DNA of 9,638 nt from an uncultured Planctomycetaceae bacterium (GTDB lineage Bacteria > Planctomycetota > Planctomycetia > Planctomycetales > Planctomycetaceae), in the NCBI GenBank assembly GCA_937952455.1, contig CALFYU010000159.1:1-9638 (forward strand), in the 5' to 3' direction. Below are positions 1 through 5,739 of this stretch, one piece after another. Below the pieces are notes generated by a model. It did not search any database. It was not told where the DNA came from and saw nothing but the letters and a program-made list of their open reading frames with translations. A program made the translations under genes and the position numbers. Positions within the stretch are counted from its first letter, which is position 1; each line of letters starts with the position of its first letter.

Positions 1-72
1 CGGGGGTGAGGGCCCGCCGACCAGAATGCGACCCCGGCAAGCTCCAACGTCATCGTCTGAATCACAAACCCA

Positions 73-876
73 TCACTCCGGTTCGAGCCGTTTGACGTTC
101 TCGACACGATAAGTCGGTTTGCCTTGGTAGTTGACGTTTTCGATGTCCACGCGGCCGTCAATCAATACAACGTCGTCGGCCATCAACGCCTTCTTATAGA
201 GAATGTCGTCGTTGGACAACGTGAACGTGCCGCCGTATTTGTCGTTCTTGTCAGTCGGATCGGCGTTATAGGTGATTTGCCATTTCCGCCGCTGCCGGTC
301 GTAGTCGAGCACGCCCCGCAACCACTCATACGTTTCACCGACCCCGTCGCCGTTAAAATCGTCGTCCTTATCGTCGTACAGATACGGATCGGGACGGGAT
401 GCCGCTCCGCGGGCCGCCCCCTCGCCAATGCTGGTCACCGTTGAAGCGGGTTGAACTTCAATCGGCGCCACGAAATCATCCTCGTCGTAGGACGATTCGA
501 CGCTCGTGATCTCGACATTGGGATCCTGTTCGACGGCTCCGAACGGTTCAGATTCCACGTTAAACTGCGGGTCCACGTCGGAATCGGGACCAGGTTCTTC
601 GTAGGGGTAGTCGGGAGCCAAATTGCCGCCACCCGTGGGGGGAGGATTGTCGGGAGTTGGATTAAATGGCGGGGCATTGCTGCCGCCGCCTGCCGGAACA
701 CCGCCTGCAGGCATGCCCGGCTGGACGGTGCTCGGAACGGTGAGCGACGGCGTCGTATAGATCTGGCTTTGTGGATATCCGGTTCCCGGACCGCAGGAAT
801 TGCAGTAGGGGTACCAGGTGTGACAGCCGGCGGCGGCGCACAGCACCAGGCCGGCTGGGATCAGTCTCGACAACAT
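73..876 (-). CDS. Planctomycete-type lipoprotein with conserved C-terminal domain, function unknown
   Basis: The product is an exported lipoprotein of unknown function. Numbering here is from the upstream ATG at 882. A short basic start (R6) and hydrophobic stretch lead into a lipobox ending A17-A18-G19-C20, so C20 should be lipidated. The mature end is Cys- and aromatic-rich (CHTWYPYCNSC), with a C27-x-x-C30 pair. A Pro/Gly-rich low-complexity stretch (about 31-90) and a very acidic stretch (about 91-145) act as spacer. The C-terminal part (about 184-267) is the only folded-looking region: it opens with YEWLRG, continues through WQITYN and KYGGTFTL, and ends with VLIDGRVD and YRVENVKRL, which looks like a small beta-barrel or OB-like fold (inference). 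A loop DFNGDGVGE (175-183) resembles a calcium-binding loop. I chose the second in-frame ATG (876) because the AAGGA at 886-890 then lies 9 nt away, against only 3 nt for the ATG at 882. The two starts differ by two residues. Confidence 0.8.
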   Translation of the reverse strand: MLSRLIPAGLVLCAAAGCHTWYPYCNSCGPGTGYPQSQIYTTPSLTVPSTVQPGMPAGGVPAGGGSNAPPFNPTPDNPPPTGGGNLAPDYPYEEPGPDSDVDPQFNVESEPFGAVEQDPNVEITSVESSYDEDDFVAPIEVQPASTVTSIGEGAARGAASRPDPYLYDDKDDDFNGDGVGETYEWLRGVLDYDRQRRKWQITYNADPTDKNDKYGGTFTLSNDDILYKKALMADDVVLIDGRVDIENVNYQGKPTYRVENVKRLEPE

Positions 877-885
877 GGACATGGG

Positions 886-890
886 TCCTT
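886..890 (-). promoter_or_regulatory. Shine-Dalgarno of the lipoprotein gene
   Basis: The minus strand reads AAGGA here. The spacing is 9 nt to the ATG at 876 and 3 nt to the ATG at 882. The DUF1598-like gene in this window has the same AAGGA at 8 nt, which favours the inner ATG. Confidence 0.55.
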
Positions 891-1442
891 TCTTCCGAAC
901 GAAAACCGGATGAGGACTCGCCGTGAATGGGGACAGGGATGGTTTAAGACGCTTCGGGCGGTCGTGGATTGGTTCGCCGGTGGTAGCGGCGTCTCAATTC
1001 ACTTCGGCTGAGTTGGGTGGCCAAACCAAAGGCGGCAAGGTCATCGAGGGGAGTGGTTTTCTTGCGGCCGGAATAGCCGCTGCTACGTTCGAGTGGGATG
1101 GTGAAATGAACGACGAGCCACGCTCGTTCGTCCCGCGCGATGCATACCCGCGAAACGATAGGTCAATGGGAGTGCATCTCTGCGTAGTAGCGGAGCGGAT
1201 TCTATCGATTCGGATTGTTCTGTCCAGGCCGTTTTTGCGGCTGCAGAGCATCTCAGAAACACAAACGGCACCGCCGGCATTTGAGACAGTCATCTTCAAA
1301 CGTCTGAGCCAGATCTAACGAATATTTCACCGGCGTCTCAAAAGTTCGCCGGCTCCGCAGGCGAATCACTTTGGACGCTCGAACGGTTGGCCGATGCAAG
1401 AGATAACGCCGAAAGCCTCACCTCAGCTGCCCGCGACCAAGA

Positions 1443-1473
1443 GGGTGCTACTGGCGGCTTGCGCGCCAGTGCC
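1443..1473 (+). repeat. Palindromic repeat, copy 1
   Basis: This 31-base unit starts GGGTG, contains ACTGGCG and CGCCAGT as a 7-bp inverted pair around a GC-rich loop, and ends GTGCC. It matches the copies at 1830-1860 and 1905-1935 (reverse orientation) at 26 of 31 positions each. It resembles the short dispersed palindromes common between planctomycete genes. It lies inside a longer possible N-terminal extension of the BON frame and argues that this extension is not translated. Confidence 0.7.
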
Positions 1474-1555
1474 AACCAATCGTTCCCGCCGGCATCTCGG
1501 ACGCGGCGGCGTACCCCTCCACGACACCACCCCCGGACCGGAGACCTTTCGCATC

Positions 1556-1789
1556 ATGCCCGCGCGCGAGATCCACGCCCCCCACACATTGCACGAGGAC
1601 GTTCATTTCCACATCCAGCGCGGCCTGTCGGCATTCGGGCGCAACGTCTCCTTCGAATTCCGCAACTCAGAAGTCGTCCTGCACGGCGTGGTAGGATCGT
1701 ATTACCAAAAGCAAATGGCCCAGGAATCGCTCCGCCGTATTAAGGGGCTGTCCCGCATCGACAATCGCATTCAAGTCGTCACCCGCTGA
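1556..1789 (+). CDS. Small BON-domain protein
   Basis: The product is a 77-residue protein that is almost entirely one BON domain. BON domains are alpha/beta modules found in periplasmic and envelope proteins such as OsmY and are thought to bind phospholipid or other surfaces. Family marks are the helix before GRNVSFEF (28-35), the central glycine of VVLHGVVGS (G44), the helix QKQMAQESLRRIKGL (51-65) and the closing strand NRIQVV (70-75). No signal peptide is visible, so it may be cytoplasmic or exported in a way I cannot see. The frame is open upstream to an ATG at 1394, which would give 131 residues. That extension is Arg/Pro-rich, has no domain character and is partly encoded by a palindromic repeat, so I prefer the ATG at 1556, with GGAGA at 1540-1544 (11 nt away). 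The domain call is firm; the start is not. Confidence 0.7.
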   Translation: MPAREIHAPHTLHEDVHFHIQRGLSAFGRNVSFEFRNSEVVLHGVVGSYYQKQMAQESLRRIKGLSRIDNRIQVVTR

Positions 1790-1822
1790 CGCGGTTTCGC
1801 GGACGATATTGCGCTCGCAACG

Positions 1823-1942
1823 CAATGTTGGGTGGCACTCGCGGCTTGCCCGCCAGTGCGCACGTGAACCGACATACCTTGACGTGGAAACCCCAAATCG
1901 GCATCGCACTGGCGAACGAGCCGCCAGTACCACCCTAAATTG
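1823..1942. repeat. Inverted pair of palindromic repeats between convergent genes
   Basis: Two arms face each other: 1823-1860 and 1905-1942. The reverse complement of the second matches the first at 31 of 38 positions, and at 26 of 31 over the core (1830-1860 against 1905-1935). Each core is itself a palindrome around ACT(G/C)GCG and CGCCAGT. The outer ends read CAAT then GGGTGG in both arms. The element of about 120 bp fills most of the gap between the stops of the BON gene and the DUF1598-like gene. It could be a small non-autonomous mobile element or REP-like sequence, and its fold could help stop transcription from both sides, although there is no T-tract. There is no transposase in the window. 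Confidence 0.7.
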
Positions 1943-1975
1943 GGAAGCGGTAAGCCAACAGCTTGCGCCGTCGGC

Positions 1976-3379
1976 TCAATCCCACCACCACCGGCCGGCG
2001 GGAACTTCCGGTTCGTCGGCATCGGCCAACTTCGCCCCCAGCGCTTCGCCTCCCTCTTCGACGCGAACCGCCTGCAATGTCTCGCGGGGATCGATCATCA
2101 CCCCGCCGCCGACCATGGCGATCAATGTGCGGCGTCGCGAGCGTTTGTAGGCGACCGTCGTAGCGACGTCCCGTGGGACATTGCATTTGGCGATCACTCC
2201 CCGCTGTTCGTCGAGAAACAGGCTCATCGGCCAATCGACCCGCTCGGCTAGTCCGTGCTGCTGAATCAATGCAGCCACGGTCAGCAGGTCGAACAGTGTC
2301 TGCAATTCTGCGAACGCCGGAACGGCTTCTGCCAACTCCGGGAACTTCTCTGTGAAGTGTTTGGCATACCGGTCCGTGCTCGCCGCTTTGATTCCCACGC
2401 CAGTCCGTTTTCCGTCAGCCGTAACGACTTCATTCTCGGCGTAGAGTTGCGCTCTGGGACCGGAGATCTGAAACGCATTGCCGTCTGCGGTGGCCTGGAA
2501 TGGTTCATACAGCGGAGCAAACCACCAACGGTTGGCCATATCGTCTCCCGGTCCGACCATCGACAGATGGGTTTTGAACCCCTTGACGCGGATACGAAGT
2601 TGCCCAATTGAGATCTTCTTCATGAAATAGTCGGCTTCGACCATCGTGCGGGCAAAGTGGCTGTCGGGAGGAACACCCCAAATCGAAACCTTTTGGTTGC
2701 CGAGGATTTTGGCCATTTCGTCAAATCGTTTGCGCGCGACTGCGGCGCTGGAGGCACCGCTGTGCGAGGCCTGATAGGCCTTGAACTTTGCCAAATTCTC
2801 GGCGCGGGCGTCGATCGAGCAGCCGACGTCTTCGCCGCGATTCACGGCGCGGAATGCCACCATCAAATCATCCAATCGCAACGGCGGCCGGCCGGTCGTC
2901 AGTCCCACAGTCCGCCCCGCGCCGTCTTCGGCAAAGCCCTCCGCGGGACCGGCGATGACGATGTCCCTCGATTGAGGATAGACGAAGACGTAATCGATCC
3001 GCTGCAGACCAGCAAGGTATTGCATGTCGGGTGTGACCTGGGTTTCCGACCGGTTCAGTTCTTCGTACGCTTTTTCGAGCCGCACGAGCGAGACTTTGCG
3101 GAGCGGGTTAAACGTCACCAGGTCGTCGGTCAGTTTTTCGCGGGCGGCCGCCTGTCGCTGTTGATCCAACCGCTTGTTGGGTTTGGCGACCACCGTTTCG
3201 ACCAGTCCCTCGGCACTGACGGTGACGCCGGCGGCCGCTCCGTTGTTGTTATTGTTGTTGTTCGTCCCGTTGTTGTTCCCGTTGCCCGAGGTTTGCGCCG
3301 GCGCCGGAGCGACGACGGCAAAAACTAATGCCCAAGACAACACAAACAAGGTAGTTGAACGAATCGTTCCACGAAGCAT
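1976..3379 (-). CDS. Secreted DUF1598-like protein with Asn-rich linker
   Basis: This 467-residue protein resembles the DUF1598 family, known from planctomycetes and of unknown function. A signal peptide spans residues 1-28 (R3 and R7, hydrophobic core 9-24, cleavage after A26-P27-A28). Next comes an Asn-rich linker (N33-N46 with a run of seven Asn). Family-like segments follow in order: RIDYVFVYPQSRDIVIAGPAEGF (127-149), RPPLRLDDLMVAFRAV (164-179), GCSID (186-190), WGVPPDSHFARTMVEADYFMK (234-254), NRWWFAPLYE (283-292), and FPELAEAVPAFAELQTLFDLLTVAALIQQHGL (346-377). The order and the RWWF.P and GVP.DSHFAR motifs match what I recall of the family. The export signal puts it in the periplasm or at the cell surface. 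The start is supported by AAGGA 8 nt upstream. The gene lies downstream of the 600-residue membrane protein gene in the same direction, but a terminator separates them. The family call is from memory and is fairly secure. Confidence 0.85.
   Translation of the reverse strand: MLRGTIRSTTLFVLSWALVFAVVAPAPAQTSGNGNNNGTNNNNNNNGAAAGVTVSAEGLVETVVAKPNKRLDQQRQAAAREKLTDDLVTFNPLRKVSLVRLEKAYEELNRSETQVTPDMQYLAGLQRIDYVFVYPQSRDIVIAGPAEGFAEDGAGRTVGLTTGRPPLRLDDLMVAFRAVNRGEDVGCSIDARAENLAKFKAYQASHSGASSAAVARKRFDEMAKILGNQKVSIWGVPPDSHFARTMVEADYFMKKISIGQLRIRVKGFKTHLSMVGPGDDMANRWWFAPLYEPFQATADGNAFQISGPRAQLYAENEVVTADGKRTGVGIKAASTDRYAKHFTEKFPELAEAVPAFAELQTLFDLLTVAALIQQHGLAERVDWPMSLFLDEQRGVIAKCNVPRDVATTVAYKRSRRRTLIAMVGGGVMIDPRETLQAVRVEEGGEALGAKLADADEPEVPAGRWWWD
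3239..3285 (-). repeat. AAC/AAT trinucleotide tract encoding poly-Asn
   Basis: On the minus strand this is a run of mostly AAC codons (GTT on the plus strand), broken by Gly and Thr codons. It encodes the Asn-rich linker just after the signal peptide of the DUF1598-like protein. Because the unit is three bases, slippage would change linker length without breaking the frame. Confidence 0.75.
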
Positions 3380-3387
3380 GGGAGGGA

Positions 3388-3392
3388 TCCTT
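3388..3392 (-). promoter_or_regulatory. Shine-Dalgarno of the DUF1598-like gene
   Basis: The minus strand reads AAGGA, 8 nt before the ATG at 3379. This fixes the start and agrees with the signal peptide beginning immediately after it. Confidence 0.65.
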
Positions 3393-3472
3393 GGGGAAAA
3401 CCGGACGATACAGGCGCAACGCTACACCGCGCCTAAGAGATTGTCCGAAGACTTTCCCGTAGCGATCACCGG

Positions 3473-3499
3473 AAAAACAGAGATTCTCAACCGAATCTC
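3473..3499 (-). terminator. Intrinsic terminator after the 600-residue membrane protein gene
   Basis: On the minus strand GAGATTC, a 6-nt loop and GAATCTC form a perfect 7-bp stem (3480-3486 with 3493-3499), followed by TG and five T. It starts 13 bases past the TAG stop of the upstream gene. The stem is short, with three G-C pairs, but its position and the T-tract fit a Rho-independent terminator. It implies that the DUF1598-like gene has its own promoter in the next 90 bases, though I could not pick a clear -10/-35 pair there. Confidence 0.6.
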
Positions 3500-3512
3500 G
3501 CGAAATTATCAA

Positions 3513-5315
3513 CTACGGCTGCAACAGATAGCAGCTTCGCAAGCGCCGCTCGATTTCCTGTGTCATTTCGCGAAATTGGGGGCCGCCGATGCCGCCGTAT
3601 GCGGACTTCAATTCGTCTTCCTGAATGCCTTCGGGCAAGTCGTCGGCCGGCGGAAAAATGTCATCGATAGTGATTCCGCCGGCGAATCGCTCCTGCATTT
3701 TTCGCGCCGACGCTTCATCGCGAGTGGCCGCCTCGGCAAACAGGGTTCCCGCGCGGTCGGCCAACAAGTCCCCGAACGAAAAACCGCTTCCGCCGGCGGA
3801 GTCGATCTCTTCTTTGAGCAGACCCACCCAATCGCTGGTGACCGTGTCGGCCAGGACGACCAGTGCGGCGCTGACGCAAAAATGCTGCGTCCAATCGCCC
3901 CGGCTGCGGATCGTCACATTCCCCAGCCGTTGCCGCGCCGCAGACCATTGTTGAACGGCATCGCGTGTCCCAGCCAGGTCGGCAACCCGGCGGTGCCCCA
4001 GCACAATGCCTAACGAAAGAATAGCCGCTTGATTCTCGATGACCGGATCACGGTCCGCCGAGCGCTGCTGCGCAAACCGAAACGCCTCGGTCGTGATCGC
4101 CACAAAGCGTTCATCTCCGCGGGGGAGATCGCCCGCGGCACTGACGATGTGCTGCAAGTGTTCGCCCGTCGCCGCGATCAATTCCGGCGAGATCCCCAAC
4201 CGGGATTGCACCACGGGCAGTACCTGATCACGGATCACTTGACGATTTCCCGACAGCGTCGCTGCGGCTTCGTCGACCTGCAGCCGTTGGATGGAATCAA
4301 CGATCTTGCTCACGTCGTCGTTCATCCGCAACAGGGCCAATAGGCCACGCGACACCGAATCGCAGACCGATTTCGGACAGCCGAGCCGCCCCACCTGCAA
4401 TTCGTCGATCTGCAGGTGCGGTTGGCCGTCGGCCACGTCGAGTTGGGCCGAGACATGCGTATTGAGGAATCGTTCACCGACCAGCGGCAATGTATAACTT
4501 GGCGACGCTTGAATCGTAACGGTTTCCGGTTCCAGCCGCAGGTCGAGCCGCGGCTCAACGGCGAGCGTCTCCAGTCCCCAAGCGCACAGCGTTTTGACTT
4601 CGTCCTCGCTCAAACGAATTTCGCGGATCTCGCCGGTGTCATCGACCGAACGGTCGTGTGCGGCGCGCTTGATCAGATCCACCAACCGGCGTTTCTCGGC
4701 GGCGGGCACTTCCACGCGTTCGACGTCGAGTGGTTGGCTGTCGGTTGCAAAATACAACACGGCCACCAAGAAAGTGGTCAAAAGCAACAGGTGAGCCACG
4801 CTCCAAGCGGCGAGATTCATCAGCCCTTTCTTCCCGCGCAGGCTGGCTGAGCCGACCGTCATGCCGATCAAACAGCCGATCACGGGAATCCACAATCGAT
4901 CCCGCTCGGGCATCCCGCCTGCGTCCCACCCGACTACCACCGTCGTCAACCCCAATCCAACTGCCAACAAGCAAATCTTGCGCAGGAATGTCGAACGCTC
5001 CGACCTCGGTTTGCCGACTGCCCACATGACCAGGAAACCAATTAGGAAAAACCGCAGTGTTTCAACACCAGCTGCGATGGCAAATTCCTTGAGGGCGGCC
5101 AAAAACGCGGCGCTGCTTTCAAAACTCCAGGCCACATCAGCCGTGGCCGGAAGATGTTGGCCGAGCCAGCCTTGATATCTCCACAAGGCAAACAGATATC
5201 CGGCCAACGCAGCACGAGCAATCCAACAGGCGATTTTCGGGCGGCGGCGAATAATCTCCTTGCGCCGGGCGACGATGTCCACATCCCCTCCCGGTTTGGT
5301 ATCGGCGGTCGTCAT
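3513..5315 (-). CDS. Polytopic membrane protein with YfiM/DUF2279-like C-terminal motif
   Basis: This 600-residue protein has no name I recognise. The N-terminal third has five likely membrane segments (about 29-47, 84-101, 113-130, 141-158 and 169-190). A soluble middle part (about 200-360) opens with IRLSEDEVKTL (233-243) and continues with alternating strands such as LDLRLEPETVTIQ and AQLDVADGQPHLQIDELQVG, reminiscent of lipid-binding-like envelope domains (inference). A helical part (about 360-460) includes NQAAILSLGIVLG (428-440). At 474-530 a tight motif appears: D474..QHF (477-479), SA, then GLLKEEID (498-505), GSGFSFGDLLAD (509-520) and RAGT. The order HF, KE..D, GSG.S..DL..D..G resembles YfiM/DUF2279 and VanZ-like proteins, but here it follows a soluble region. 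The C-terminus (565-600) is polar. The start MTTADTKPGG has no clear Shine-Dalgarno. It is divergent from the FHA gene. The coding call is secure; the function is unknown. Confidence 0.8.
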   Translation of the reverse strand: MTTADTKPGGDVDIVARRKEIIRRRPKIACWIARAALAGYLFALWRYQGWLGQHLPATADVAWSFESSAAFLAALKEFAIAAGVETLRFFLIGFLVMWAVGKPRSERSTFLRKICLLAVGLGLTTVVVGWDAGGMPERDRLWIPVIGCLIGMTVGSASLRGKKGLMNLAAWSVAHLLLLTTFLVAVLYFATDSQPLDVERVEVPAAEKRRLVDLIKRAAHDRSVDDTGEIREIRLSEDEVKTLCAWGLETLAVEPRLDLRLEPETVTIQASPSYTLPLVGERFLNTHVSAQLDVADGQPHLQIDELQVGRLGCPKSVCDSVSRGLLALLRMNDDVSKIVDSIQRLQVDEAAATLSGNRQVIRDQVLPVVQSRLGISPELIAATGEHLQHIVSAAGDLPRGDERFVAITTEAFRFAQQRSADRDPVIENQAAILSLGIVLGHRRVADLAGTRDAVQQWSAARQRLGNVTIRSRGDWTQHFCVSAALVVLADTVTSDWVGLLKEEIDSAGGSGFSFGDLLADRAGTLFAEAATRDEASARKMQERFAGGITIDDIFPPADDLPEGIQEDELKSAYGGIGGPQFREMTQEIERRLRSCYLLQP

Positions 5316-5384
5316 TTCAGAATTTGGCCCTGAATGCCCGCCGTCAGTGGCGAGGCAAAAGACTTGGAAGCTTAGCGGAACGAC

Positions 5385-5544
5385 TTAAGACTCGACCGGA
5401 ATCATTCGCCGCTGCAGCAGCTCGATCAACCCACGCAACGCTGCGGTGGCGATTTCGCGGTTGAGAAGGAGTCTCGCGACATCTACAGCAGGATTATACC
5501 ACGCATGTTTGTAACAGGCGGGCGGTTGTTGTCTCGGTGATCAT
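5385..5544 (-). pseudogene. Possible remnant of a small gene (frameshifted)
   Basis: On the minus strand an ATG at 5544 starts a short peptide (MITETTTARLLQTCVV) that stops at 5494. In the neighbouring frame an uninterrupted stretch from 5540 to the TAA at 5385 reads as a plausible amphipathic protein (YKHAWYNPAVDVARLLL, then NREIATAALRGLIELLQRRM) but has no start codon. Joining the two by one frameshift gives a short protein-like sequence. Its codon choice (GCC, CTC, ATC, CGC) looks like that of real genes nearby. It also overlaps the candidate minus-strand promoter, so it may simply be leader DNA. Evidence is thin. Confidence 0.2.
5493..5501 (-). promoter_or_regulatory. Extended -10 promoter for the 600-residue membrane protein gene
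   Basis: The minus strand reads TGGTATAAT, a perfect TATAAT with the TGn extended -10 element. No good -35 lies 16-18 bases upstream, which extended -10 promoters can tolerate. Transcription would start near 5486, leaving a leader of about 170 nt before the ATG at 5315. Confidence 0.4.
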
Positions 5545-5556
5545 CAAAGCGAATTA

Positions 5557-5585
5557 TTCTCAAAAGTGCCGAAATTTGCTATAAG
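5557..5585 (+). promoter_or_regulatory. Candidate sigma-70 type promoter for the FHA gene
   Basis: TTCTCA (5557-5562, four of six matches to the -35 consensus) is followed after exactly 17 bases by TATAAG (5580-5585, five of six matches to the -10). A start near 5592 would give a leader of about 150 nt before the ATG at 5740. Confidence 0.4.
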
Positions 5586-5727
5586 TATTTGGAATTCTTG
5601 CCGCGATGATAACAGGCCCGCATAGCTCGTAACATCGCAATCTCTATGGTATTTGGTCGAATCGACCGTTTCGCGGCGATCGTCGTTTACTCACTCGGGA
5701 GCGGTGCATCGCCGCGCCGGCGGACGC

Positions 5728-5733
5728 GAGGTG
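5728..5733 (+). promoter_or_regulatory. Shine-Dalgarno deciding the FHA gene start
   Basis: GAGGTG lies 6 nt before the ATG at 5740. It is the only well-placed ribosome site in the upstream part of the frame and supports this ATG over the TTG at 5653. Confidence 0.6.
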
Positions 5734-5739
5734 CTTGTC

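Larger units (their letters stand above)
877..1555. other. Long non-coding stretch between divergent genes
   Basis: About 680 bases separate the divergent lipoprotein and BON genes. Open frames exist on both strands (for example 923-1318 plus and 994-1299 minus), but they overlap each other, use rare codons such as AGG, AGA, ATA and CTA, and show no recognisable domain, so I do not call them. The stretch holds one palindromic repeat copy (1443-1473) and two overlapping small hairpins (1330-1365). Promoters for both flanking genes should lie here, but I could not find a convincing -35/-10 pair. Confidence 0.5.
5316..5739. other. Divergent intergenic region with promoters
   Basis: This gap between the 600-residue gene (minus) and the FHA gene (plus) is visibly richer in A+T than its flanks between about 5490 and 5650. 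It holds one candidate promoter in each direction. It also holds a possible broken small reading frame on the minus strand (5385-5544). The FHA frame is open back to a TTG at 5653, but translation most likely starts at 5740. Confidence 0.6.

Noticed and set aside
1..72. Left edge of the window
   Set aside because: Only 72 bases lie beyond the lipoprotein stop. No hairpin with a T-tract and no frame that could be assigned to a gene is visible.
923..1318. Open frame of 131 codons on the plus strand upstream of the BON gene
   Set aside because: It has rare codons (AGG, AGA, ATA, CTA), no domain-like pattern and an overlapping antisense open frame of similar length. It reads as chance.
1809..2251. 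Several open frames on both strands across the convergent gap
   Set aside because: They run through the palindromic repeats and into the antisense of the DUF1598-like gene, and none shows a recognisable domain.
3646..3683. Perfect 10-bp inverted repeat GCCGGCGGAA / TTCCGCCGGC
   Set aside because: It lies inside the coding region of the 600-residue protein with an 18-base loop and no T-tract. It is explained by the Ala-Gly-Gly and Pro-Pro-Ala codons.
5653..5739. Upstream extension of the FHA frame from a TTG codon
   Set aside because: It has no ribosome site, whereas the ATG at 5740 has GAGGTG at 6 nt. The added 29 residues are basic and unstructured.
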